Shown: positions 1 to 5,103 of the stretch, in pieces | Position numbering within the stretch: the stretch's first letter is position 1 | How the letters are laid out: the number at the start of each line of letters is the position of its first letter | NCBI GenBank assembly: GCA_029859485.1 | Contig: JAOUDB010000145.1 | Location: forward strand, 1 to 6,807 | Length of the DNA: 6,807 nucleotides | Direction: 5' to 3' | From: Desulfuromonadales bacterium | GTDB lineage: Bacteria; Desulfobacterota; Desulfuromonadia; Desulfuromonadales; BM103 | Notes under the pieces: generated by a model | Told to the model about the DNA's origin: nothing | Seen by the model: the letters and a program-made list of their open reading frames with translations, nothing else | The model's database searches: none | Made by a program: the position numbers and the translations under genes

Positions 1-385
1 CCAGCTCAACCATGAGAATTACCCCGTGGGTACGACCTGCCTTTTGCGCTTCCTGCGAGAGCTTTTTGATGACCTCGATCTCAGTGTTGCAACTGACATC
101 GGCAGACATGACGACCCGTTTCGCCTGACTCAGCATTGGTGAGCGTATCAGGGTCATCTCTGCCGCACTCAGTGCAGACCGCATCGCTTCAATGTTTTCG
201 ATGCGCGAGTCGCCCAGCCTTTTAACCCCGGCCTCAAGCAAGGTCGCGGCAATCTCAGCAGAGCCGAGGGTTGCCTTGGTTATGCCGGTGACCGAGATGC
301 TACGCTTGCCCAGGCGTTCAACCAGGGTGCGGGCGTTATGGTGGATTTTGCGGAGGTCTATTTCCAGCCGCGGTGCGGACATCAT
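1..385 (-). CDS. Alanine/ornithine racemase family PLP-dependent enzyme (partial, N-terminal part)
   Basis: Only the first 128 codons are present; the gene continues past the left edge. Seen: the start reads MMSAPRLEIDL, then a VTGITKAT segment whose Lys37 sits where fold-type III racemases carry the PLP-binding lysine. After it come GVKRLGDSRIENI, LIRSPMLSQAKRVV and ADVSCNTEIEVI, and the visible part ends in GVILMVEL. These blocks match the alanine/ornithine racemase subfamily (clostridial ornithine racemase type) rather than classic Alr, which has a VVKANAYGHG-type lysine motif. The expected activity is racemisation of an amino acid using PLP in the cytoplasm; the substrate cannot be read from this fragment. 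Its ATG (385) overlaps the TGA of the upstream DUF1611 gene as ATGA, and no good ribosome binding site lies close by, so translation is probably coupled. A second ATG follows directly at 382. The family call is firm; substrate is open. Confidence 0.9.
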   Translation of the reverse strand, partial: MMSAPRLEIDLRKIHHNARTLVERLGKRSISVTGITKATLGSAEIAATLLEAGVKRLGDSRIENIEAMRSALSAAEMTLIRSPMLSQAKRVVMSADVSCNTEIEVIKKLSQEAQKAGRTHGVILMVEL

Positions 386-1578
386 GCGCTGACAGCCGGC
401 GTTTCCTTAAGCTCCGGGAAGGCCGCCAGCACCATCTCCAACAGCCGTTTAGGAGACCTGGTCAGTGCATCTGTGACCGGGATTCCGAGCTCTTGTTCAT
501 ATTTGCTAATGGCCGCACCCACCTCTATATCGTTCATCTTTTCATGATTGATGGTCAGACCGATGATTTTGGTGTCTGCGAAGGTTTCGATCAGATTGAT
601 TTCACTCGCCGGTGTTGGCATCGCCATGTTTTCAAAGTCGCAGCGCATAGTGCGCCCTGGCGCATGCTGTAACACGACGCCGTTGGGGCAGCTGCCGCGC
701 AGGATAAATGATGTGGAGGAGAAAGCGGGATGGCTCAGCGCGCCTTGGCCTTCGACAACGATGACATCGGGACTCTCATTCTCGAAGGCTTCAACGACGG
801 TCGCTTCCAGCTCGCCAGCGCAGAATTGCGAGGGTACGGCGTCGAGCGCGACACCGTAGCGTGCTCCCTGGATTAAGCCGGTCTGGCCGGTCCCGATCAT
901 CACTGCTTTGATACCCGCCTCATTGAGGGTACTGGTTATGATGTTGGCGGTGGTGCGTTTGCCAATGGCGCAGTCGGTTCCAAGCACGGCGATAACCGGA
1001 CAGGTGACTTCGGCGATCCGACCGCTGAACAGATGTAAATCTTTTTTGTCGCGGGGTTTGCGAACGTCCAGGATCCTGACTTTGCTTGCAATGCATGCTG
1101 CGGCAAACACCGGGTCATCGTTCAAGAATTCATGTAGGCCGTTGACGATATTCATCCCATGGCTCATCGCCTCAAGCACCAGGCCGCGTTCGTGCTTTGA
1201 CAGCATGCCGCTCGATGGTGCCATACCGAAGATGAAGAAATCAGGGACTGAACCCGCCTGTGACAAAGCGTCAGCGAGATCGCGACAGATGGGAATTGCG
1301 TTCGGCTTGTTATCGAGAATCATACCGGTATCAAGGCCAGCTTTTTCACTGTCGATTACTGATAGAATTTTATATTTTTCTGAGCGTCTGATCAGACCAT
1401 TGGCGGTTTTGCCGTCAATCTCACCAAAATTAGCTTCACAATAGATAATTGCGGTGGCGGTACGGGTTTTTTTATCTGTGGTCCGGAGGAGTGCAGACCT
1501 AACTGCAGGGGGTTTTGCAACAAATTTAAGGGTGGATTCATGCGCGTTCACGGACACAACGGGAGGGACGACTAACAT
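382..1578 (-). CDS. DUF1611 family protein (DgcN-like, P-loop N-acyltransferase family)
   Basis: A 398-residue protein. After an N-terminal segment of about 40 residues not usual for the family, a Rossmann-like domain (about 41-175) contains GEIDGKTANGLIRRS and SVIDSEKAGLDTG. The C-terminal DUF1611 domain carries a Walker-A-like loop GTDCAIGKRTT (200-210), GTGQTG (229-234) and VEGQGALSHPAF (275-286). Known: one member, DgcN of marine Pseudoalteromonas, N-acetylates D-glutamate so that a racemase can convert it to the L form; most of the family is uncharacterised. Inferred: a cytoplasmic acyl-transfer or ligase-like step on a D-amino acid, working with the coupled PLP racemase downstream. The start is set by AAAGGAG five bases before ATG 1578. 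The frame stays open to an ATG at 1662, but that start has no comparable ribosome site. The Shine-Dalgarno is held in a hairpin (1584-1610). Family assignment is strong; DgcN activity is not proven. Confidence 0.9.
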   Translation of the reverse strand: MLVVPPVVSVNAHESTLKFVAKPPAVRSALLRTTDKKTRTATAIIYCEANFGEIDGKTANGLIRRSEKYKILSVIDSEKAGLDTGMILDNKPNAIPICRDLADALSQAGSVPDFFIFGMAPSSGMLSKHERGLVLEAMSHGMNIVNGLHEFLNDDPVFAAACIASKVRILDVRKPRDKKDLHLFSGRIAEVTCPVIAVLGTDCAIGKRTTANIITSTLNEAGIKAVMIGTGQTGLIQGARYGVALDAVPSQFCAGELEATVVEAFENESPDVIVVEGQGALSHPAFSSTSFILRGSCPNGVVLQHAPGRTMRCDFENMAMPTPASEINLIETFADTKIIGLTINHEKMNDIEVGAAISKYEQELGIPVTDALTRSPKRLLEMVLAAFPELKETPAVSA

Positions 1579-1583
1579 AGTGA

Positions 1584-1610
1584 CTCCTTTGAGAATCAGT
1601 CTCAGAGGAG
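1584..1610 (-). promoter_or_regulatory. Shine-Dalgarno-sequestering hairpin before the DUF1611 gene
   Basis: In the minus-strand transcript CUCCU (1610-1606) pairs with AGGAG (1588-1584), the core of the ribosome site. After one C-A mismatch (1605/1589), UGAGA (1604-1600) pairs with UCUCA (1594-1590) around a 5-nt loop. Ten of eleven possible stem pairs form, centred on 1597, and the stem ends five bases before the ATG. Seen directly: the dyad and its exact overlap with the Shine-Dalgarno. Inferred: translation is off when folded and needs melting, a ligand, a protein or an alternative fold. A DNA operator is the alternative reading of the same dyad. Confidence 0.6.
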
Positions 1611-1625
1611 GCGACGAGATCGTTC

Positions 1626-1672
1626 CGGCCAGTATTGGCCGATTGTCAACGAGTGGTCCCAACTAAGGTTGG
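1626..1672 (-). promoter_or_regulatory. Two further hairpins in the DUF1611 leader
   Basis: Reading the minus strand from the 5' side, CCAAC-CUUA-GUUGG (1672-1659) forms a 5-bp stem with a tetraloop. CGGCCA-AUAC-UGGCCG (1641-1626) forms a perfect 6-bp stem with a tetraloop. With the Shine-Dalgarno hairpin this gives three clean stem-loops in a row within 90 nt. I do not recognise a known riboswitch class: the loops lack the ACGR of guanidine-II elements. The perfect dyads could instead be repressor operators. Confidence 0.4.
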
Positions 1673-1750
1673 ATGCTGTGGAAATAAATTCCCACTGGGC
1701 GGCTTGAATCGCAAGTCTAACACATTACGGCACATATTGTTGGAAAAGAA

Positions 1751-1756
1751 TTTATA
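1751..1756 (-). promoter_or_regulatory. Candidate -10 box for the DUF1611-racemase operon
   Basis: TATAAA on the minus strand, five of six matches to TATAAT. It predicts a start near 1744 and a leader of about 165 nt. The hexamer 17 nt upstream (CTAAGT) is a poor -35, which would fit an activator-dependent promoter served by the CRP-like site at 1781-1796. The TTTATAAA here is itself palindromic, so orientation is set only by context. Confidence 0.35.
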
Positions 1757-1780
1757 AATCAGTAGTTTAAGTGACTTAGA

Positions 1781-1796
1781 CGTGACGCTTGTCACA
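1781..1796. promoter_or_regulatory. CRP/FNR-family-like operator between the divergent genes
   Basis: CGTGA-N6-TCACA, one mismatch from the E. coli CRP core TGTGA-N6-TCACA; the inner dyad is GTGAC-GCTT-GTCAC. Its centre (1788.5) is exactly the midpoint between the candidate -10 boxes at 1751-1756 (minus) and 1821-1826 (plus), so it would sit near -44 for both promoters, close to class II activator spacing. The protein that binds it is not known from this sequence. Confidence 0.5.
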
Positions 1797-1820
1797 TAGC
1801 ACGTCGTCTGAAGCTCGTTT

Positions 1821-1826
1821 CATACT
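1821..1826 (+). promoter_or_regulatory. Candidate -10 box for the M81 peptidase gene
   Basis: CATACT, four of six matches to TATAAT, predicting a start near 1833 and a 155-nt leader. No recognisable -35 lies 17 nt upstream (AGCACG). The call depends on its mirror-image placement relative to the CRP-like dyad and is weak on its own. Confidence 0.28.
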
Positions 1827-1933
1827 CTAGCAGTGGAAAAAGAAAAAGGCCGTAATTTTCTGGATGGTATATCATGAAATGGGTCGCATCTTAATGAGCG
1901 GCCATCGTTTTTGAAAAGGCCAGTACATTTCGA

Positions 1934-1972
1934 CTCTCATCTTCTCTTGCCCTCTTGCTTTTTCCTCTTTCC
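1934..1972 (+). other. Pyrimidine tract with a CTCTTGC direct repeat in the peptidase leader
   Basis: Thirty-six of 39 bases are C or T on the plus strand, ending 15 nt before the ATG at 1988. It contains CTCTTGC twice (1944-1950 and 1952-1958), one base apart. The downstream gene has only a weak ribosome site (ACGGA), so the tract may help recruit the ribosome through protein S1. That is an inference. Confidence 0.35.
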
Positions 1973-1987
1973 GGTACGGATTGCCCT

Positions 1988-3463
1988 ATGCGTTTCAATG
2001 TATTAACGGCTGAGATTTCCCATGAAACCAACTCTTTCAGCCTGCACAAAACCGGGAGACAAGCCTTCATGGCCCGTTATGCCCTGATGGGCGCAGCAGC
2101 CGTCAAGGAGCGTGGCACGGAGAATACGGAACTTGCGGGCTTCCTTGATGCCGGTCGTGTGCATGGCTGGCAAATCACTCATGTTCTGAGTGCTGCCGCC
2201 GGTCCGAGCGGTAAAATCAGGCGCAAGGCGTTTGACTGGCTCTGTGAGCCGATCCTCGCCAGATTAAAACAACATTCATTCGACGGGCTGCTGCTTGGCT
2301 TACACGGTGCGATGGGCCTCGATTTCTGCGAAGACGGCGAAGGCGAATTGCTCCGTCGTGTCCGCAGTGTCGTGGGCAATGAGTTGCCAATCGCTATCAC
2401 CCTTGATCCCCATGCTAATGTCAGCGAGCAGATGTGCGCTCTTGCGGACATCATTGTTTCGTTCAAAACCTACCCGCACATTGATATGCGTGACACCGGA
2501 CGCCAGGCTGGAGAGATTCTCCAACGAACGATGGCCCGTGAAATCAAGCCGCGCACTATCCGTATCGGCCGTCCAATGCTGGAAGAAGTCAATGGTGGCC
2601 GCACCGATATCGGCCCGATGGTGGAGCGCGTTGCCGCGGCACGCGCCTATGAAGAGAAGGAAGATGTCTTTGCCGTGAGCATCAATGCGGGCTTTGCCAG
2701 CGCCGATGTCGTCGAGGTTGGGCCAACGGTTTTGGTGAGCGGACAAGGGGATTTTACTGCGCACGCAGCTTTCGCTGAAACGATCGCGGATGATATCTGG
2801 AATCGTCGTTTTGAGGTCCTCAACGATTATCTCAGTGTTGATGAGGCGGCGGCGATTGCCGTGGCTTACGCACCCGAAAAGGGACCTCTGGTTATTGCTG
2901 ATTACGCAGATAATCCTGGCGCTGGCGGCTACGGCGATTCAACCGAGCTGTTGCGCGCACTGCTCGATGCGGGTTTGAACAATGCCTGTTTTGCTCCCAT
3001 GGTTGATGGAGCGGTCGTGCAGGCGCTGCAGACAGCTGTGGTTGGCAAACCTGTGCAGCTGATGCTGGGTGGCAAGACCGACCCAGACTTCGGTGGTGGA
3101 CCACTTGCTGTCGAGGCTGAGCTCGTGTCACTCAGCGACGGGCTTTTTACTGGCGATGGTCCAATGATCCACGGGCTCCACGGCAGTTTCGGCCCCAGTG
3201 CCGTCATCCGTGTTGCTGGCATTGAAATATTGGTGGTCACCATGCCCCGGCAAATCCTTGATTTACAGCAATTCAAAGCCTTTGCTATCGATCCGCAGAA
3301 AAAACATGTCGTGGCAGTAAAGTCGATGCAACACTTTCGTGCTGCTTTCGAGCCGATTGCGGGACAAATAGTAGTTTGTGATAGTGGTGCACTTTGCACC
3401 CCACGTTACGACCGGCTGCCATATCGTAATGTGCCAAGACCGATTTTCCCCTTAGACACCTAA
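1988..3463 (+). CDS. M81 family metallopeptidase (MlrC / microcystinase C-like)
   Basis: A full-length 491-residue protein of the MlrC type, zinc-dependent hydrolases named for microcystinase C, which cleaves linearised microcystin and its Adda tetrapeptide. Seen in order: the N-terminal SHETN signature (11-15); GLHGAM (104-109); DGEGELL (116-122); LDPHAN (139-144) and TYPHIDMRDTG (161-171), supplying the likely zinc ligands Asp140, His142 and His164. The C-terminal MlrC_C domain has ADYADNPGAGGYGDSTELL (304-322), GGKTDPDFG (360-368), VKSMQHFRAAF (443-453) and the closing RPIFPLD. No signal peptide is seen, so it is cytoplasmic. The start is placed at ATG 1988 because family members begin right at this MRFNVLTAEISHETN stretch; a TTG 33 nt upstream would add 11 residues with no better ribosome site. 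Most homologues have unknown substrates; the divergent DUF1611-racemase pair suggests peptides or amides containing D-amino acids or isoglutamyl bonds. It is followed by its own terminator. Confidence 0.95.
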   Translation: MRFNVLTAEISHETNSFSLHKTGRQAFMARYALMGAAAVKERGTENTELAGFLDAGRVHGWQITHVLSAAAGPSGKIRRKAFDWLCEPILARLKQHSFDGLLLGLHGAMGLDFCEDGEGELLRRVRSVVGNELPIAITLDPHANVSEQMCALADIIVSFKTYPHIDMRDTGRQAGEILQRTMAREIKPRTIRIGRPMLEEVNGGRTDIGPMVERVAAARAYEEKEDVFAVSINAGFASADVVEVGPTVLVSGQGDFTAHAAFAETIADDIWNRRFEVLNDYLSVDEAAAIAVAYAPEKGPLVIADYADNPGAGGYGDSTELLRALLDAGLNNACFAPMVDGAVVQALQTAVVGKPVQLMLGGKTDPDFGGGPLAVEAELVSLSDGLFTGDGPMIHGLHGSFGPSAVIRVAGIEILVVTMPRQILDLQQFKAFAIDPQKKHVVAVKSMQHFRAAFEPIAGQIVVCDSGALCTPRYDRLPYRNVPRPIFPLDT

Positions 3464-3487
3464 GAAAGTTTTGAAATATACAAAATT

Positions 3488-3519
3488 ATGGCCACCAGGC
3501 TTCGATCCTTGGTGGTCAT
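3488..3519 (+). terminator. Hairpin terminator after the M81 peptidase gene
   Basis: ATGGCCACCAGG (3488-3499) pairs with CCTTGGTGGTCAT (3507-3519), a stem of about 12 bp with G-U pairs and a short CTTCGAT-type loop, starting 24 nt after the stop. The U-tract is weak (ATTCTT). It shares its 5' arm with the hairpins at 4932 and 6099. Confidence 0.65.
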
Positions 3520-3624
3520 TCTTATAATGCAAGGGTCTCGGTTGAATTGGTTCCCAGAAGTGGTAATCTACAAGAAAGGATTGATTGTGTGCTGTAAAAT
3601 TGTTTCGATAAGTTGAAGGCTTGA

Positions 3625-3641
3625 CTCCTTTTGGAAAGGAG
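3625..3641 (+). promoter_or_regulatory. Shine-Dalgarno-sequestering hairpin before the 65-aa gene
   Basis: CTCCTTT (3625-3631), a TGG loop, then AAAGGAG (3635-3641): a perfect 7-bp inverted repeat whose right arm is the whole Shine-Dalgarno of the gene starting at 3649. The stem ends seven bases before the ATG. Seen: the dyad and overlap. Inferred: translational control, for example by temperature or by an RNA or protein that opens the stem. Confidence 0.6.
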
Positions 3642-3648
3642 ATCAATC

Positions 3649-3846
3649 ATGAATACGACAGTAACCATGAGCTACGGCTCGCTAGATTCTTTAAGAAATG
3701 CTGTTGACGATTTGATTGGCGTCGGCATTCCGCAAGAGCAGTTTCACGTCATTAAAGATGACTTGCAGCTCAAGGTCATTACTCCTGTGGACAGCGAACC
3801 AGAAATCCGGGAGCTTTTGGGTCGGCATAACCCAGTAACACATTAA
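3649..3846 (+). CDS. Small uncharacterised soluble protein (65 aa)
   Basis: MNTTVTMSYGSLDSLRNAVD begins a 65-residue protein with no signal peptide or membrane segment. The pattern reads as strand (TTVTMSYG), helix (SLDSLRNAVDDLIGVG), strand (FHVIKDDLQLKVITPV), helix (EPEIRELLGRH), a compact beta-alpha-beta fold. The helix DSLRNAVDDLIGVGIP followed by a short strand loosely recalls the YflT/general-stress-17M fold, but I do not recognise the family with confidence. The ATG at 3649 is preferred to the TTG at 3631, because AAAGGAG lies seven bases before it. Expression is probably limited by the hairpin that covers this ribosome site. A strong terminator follows about 45 nt after the stop, and the peptidase terminator precedes it, so it is a single-gene unit. 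Coding is supported by start signals and protein-like composition; function is unknown. Confidence 0.72.
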   Translation: MNTTVTMSYGSLDSLRNAVDDLIGVGIPQEQFHVIKDDLQLKVITPVDSEPEIRELLGRHNPVTH

Positions 3847-3888
3847 TGCTAACATTCTTCGGCCGCTGAATTTGCCATAAGAACAACC

Positions 3889-3931
3889 CTGGGCAGGTAA
3901 AGTTGAGCCTTCAATTTTGCCAGTTTTTTTT
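3889..3931 (+). terminator. Intrinsic terminator after the 65-aa gene
   Basis: The outer stem CTGG(G)CA (3889-3895) pairs with TGCCAG (3918-3923), and an inner AAA(G)TTGA pairs with TCAATTT, each with a single bulged G. Eight T residues (3924-3931) follow immediately. The remaining spacer up to 4133 shows no gene or clear element to me. Confidence 0.75.
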
Positions 3932-4133
3932 GTTAATAACCTAGCTTTATTGCCCCACGCCATCTTCCTGTATACTCACATGACTGCTCGCTTTGAATCG
4001 CACCTGTTTTTTAGATACCATTATGCTCGATATGTTTCCTGGAAATCACTCCTTACTATGGCGAAAAAAGGTGTCTTTTTGAACTCTATCATTAGAACTC
4101 ACACTTTACCTCTTCGAGCATTTGGTCACGTAC

Positions 4134-4163
4134 TTCATATCCACACACGTGCTAAGCTATAAT
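4134..4163 (+). promoter_or_regulatory. Promoter of the DUF3750 lipoprotein gene
   Basis: A perfect TATAAT -10 box (4158-4163) lies 18 nt after TTCATA (4134-4139), a four-of-six match to TTGACA. The predicted start near 4170 leaves a leader of about 28 nt before the GTG at 4198, including the AAGGTGA ribosome site. Confidence 0.6.
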
Positions 4164-4197
4164 CATTGAAAAGGAATTCTTACTCGAAGGTGATCTA

Positions 4198-4749
4198 GTG
4201 AAGTATTTTAAAAAAAACTTAAAGATTCTGCCAGCTTTTGTCCTCATGGGGGTCCTGTTGTCGAACTGCTCTTCTGGTAAAGACTGGCGCACTGCGAGCC
4301 GCGAATCTGCGGGGCTTGCCCCCGACCCTTCCGTTTCAAAAGAAGCGATTATACATGTTTATGGCGCCAAAGCTTGGAGCTGGCGAGGCTGGTTTGCAAT
4401 CCACACCTGGATCGCTGCAAAACGGACTGGTGAGGCCACTTACACGGTGTACGATGTTGTCGGTTGGCGTGGTCAGCACGGCGAGCCCGTCTTGAAAATT
4501 GCACAGGACATCCCAGACCGACTCTGGTTCGGAGAGACGCCTCAGATTCTCAAAGAACATAAGGGCTCAGACGTTGACAAAATGATTGATGAAATAAATA
4601 AGGCTGCACATGCTTATCCATGGAAAACAACTTACAGTGTCTTTCCTGGGCCCAATAGCAACACCTTCACCGCCTGGATTGCCAAACAGGTACCAGAACT
4701 TGAGCTGAGTCTTCCGTTTACTGCCATCGGTAGTGGTTACGTGAATTAG
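4198..4749 (+). CDS. DUF3750 domain lipoprotein
   Basis: A 183-residue protein starting with GTG; AAGGTGA six to seven bases upstream fixes the start. Residues 1-24 form a lipoprotein signal: basic MKYFKKNLK, hydrophobic stretch, then LLSNC with Cys24 as the lipidated residue. Ser25 at +2 predicts the outer membrane by the Lol rule known from enterics. The DUF3750 domain spans about 50-182: VYGAKAWSWRGWFAIHTWIA (54-73) with conserved-looking His69, then GWRGQHGEP, and PGPNSNTFTAWI (150-161) and LPFTAIG (172-178). The domain has no established function that I know of. The His plus Asn/Ser pattern could suggest an enzyme, but I see no proof of a catalytic set. It is a single-gene unit with its own promoter; a hairpin about 180 nt downstream may end the transcript. 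Confidence 0.88.
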   Translation: MKYFKKNLKILPAFVLMGVLLSNCSSGKDWRTASRESAGLAPDPSVSKEAIIHVYGAKAWSWRGWFAIHTWIAAKRTGEATYTVYDVVGWRGQHGEPVLKIAQDIPDRLWFGETPQILKEHKGSDVDKMIDEINKAAHAYPWKTTYSVFPGPNSNTFTAWIAKQVPELELSLPFTAIGSGYVN

Positions 4750-4843
4750 TGCTTTCTCCTATGTCACGATTTCTGATACCAAAACAGGTTTGTTGCTGAT
4801 AGCGATATTTAGGAGACTCGTTAATAATTAAGAGTGGGTCTAG

Positions 4844-4914
4844 TTCCCCGCAGCTTGCTGCGCGACTTCACAAAGTTTGCAGGCTATTGATAGCTCGTAA
4901 CATGCTGCGAGGGA
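4844..4914. repeat. REPIN-like inverted pair of short palindromes
   Basis: The left unit TTCCCCGCAGCTTGCTGCG contains the perfect hairpin CGCAGC-TT-GCTGCG (4849-4862). The right unit, in opposite orientation, holds CTCGTAACATGCTGCGAG (4894-4911), a 4-bp stem plus partial inner pairing. The outer arms TCCCCGCAGC (4845-4854) and GCTGCGAGGGA (4904-4914) complement each other with one extra base, so the whole 71 nt can fold into one structure. Two inverted REP units is the layout of REPINs moved by RAYT transposases. No transposase is in the window. Confidence 0.5.
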
Positions 4915-4931
4915 GTTCATTCTGAAAAATA

Positions 4932-4959
4932 ATGGCCACCTGGTAACGGGTGGCCTTTT
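4932..4959 (+). terminator. Hairpin terminator between the lipoprotein and PilZ genes
   Basis: GGCCACC (4934-4940) pairs perfectly with GGTGGCC (4949-4955) and is followed by TTTT (4956-4959). It shares the ATGGCCACC arm with two other hairpins in the window. It lies about 185 nt after the lipoprotein stop, so the transcript would have a long 3' end. Confidence 0.65.
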
Positions 4960-5045
4960 CCTCTGTGCAGGCTCCGGATAGATTGAGCCTCTCGTCCAAC
5001 CTGACCACTCCGGTGCAAAAGGATATAGGCTGTAATGCCAATTCT

Positions 5046-5073
5046 TTGACCACAACCGATAACAGGGTATAAT
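5046..5073 (+). promoter_or_regulatory. Near-consensus sigma-70 promoter of the PilZ gene
   Basis: TTGACC (5046-5051, five of six) and a perfect TATAAT (5068-5073) separated by 16 nt. The predicted start is near 5080, leaving about 24 nt before the ATG at 5104. It is the best promoter in the window. Confidence 0.75.
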
Positions 5074-5103
5074 TGAAATCCCCTTACCTGATAGAATAGC
5101 GAT

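Noticed and set aside
908..1444. 178-codon plus-strand open frame opposite the DUF1611 gene
   Set aside because: It lies wholly antisense to a well-recognised protein, has no ribosome site and its translation is low-complexity Arg/Ser-rich, typical of a shadow frame.
1579..1662. Upstream in-frame ATG (1662) for the DUF1611 gene, adding 28 residues
   Set aside because: ATG 1578 has a near-perfect Shine-Dalgarno at good spacing, and the extra residues would be coded by the hairpin leader.
1864..1875. Near-palindrome ATGGTATATCAT in the peptidase leader
   Set aside because: Short and AT-rich; such dyads are expected by chance and nothing else supports a binding site.
1955..1987. TTG start for the M81 peptidase
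   Set aside because: Family members begin at the MRFNVLTAEISHETN stretch; the extra 11 residues do not look like a family N-terminus and come from the pyrimidine tract.
2300..3399. Several open frames on the minus strand inside the peptidase gene
   Set aside because: All are antisense to a full-length, motif-complete M81 protein and show no family features or start signals.
3964..3985. TATACT (3971-3976) as a promoter for a small RNA in the 3932-4133 spacer
   Set aside because: The only -35-like hexamer (TTGCCC) is 15 nt away, no terminator hairpin follows, and no RNA structure is evident.
3917..4162. 81-codon plus-strand frame in the spacer before the lipoprotein gene
   Set aside because: It starts with TTG inside the terminator, has no ribosome site, reads as random hydrophobic/His-rich sequence and runs into the lipoprotein -10 box.
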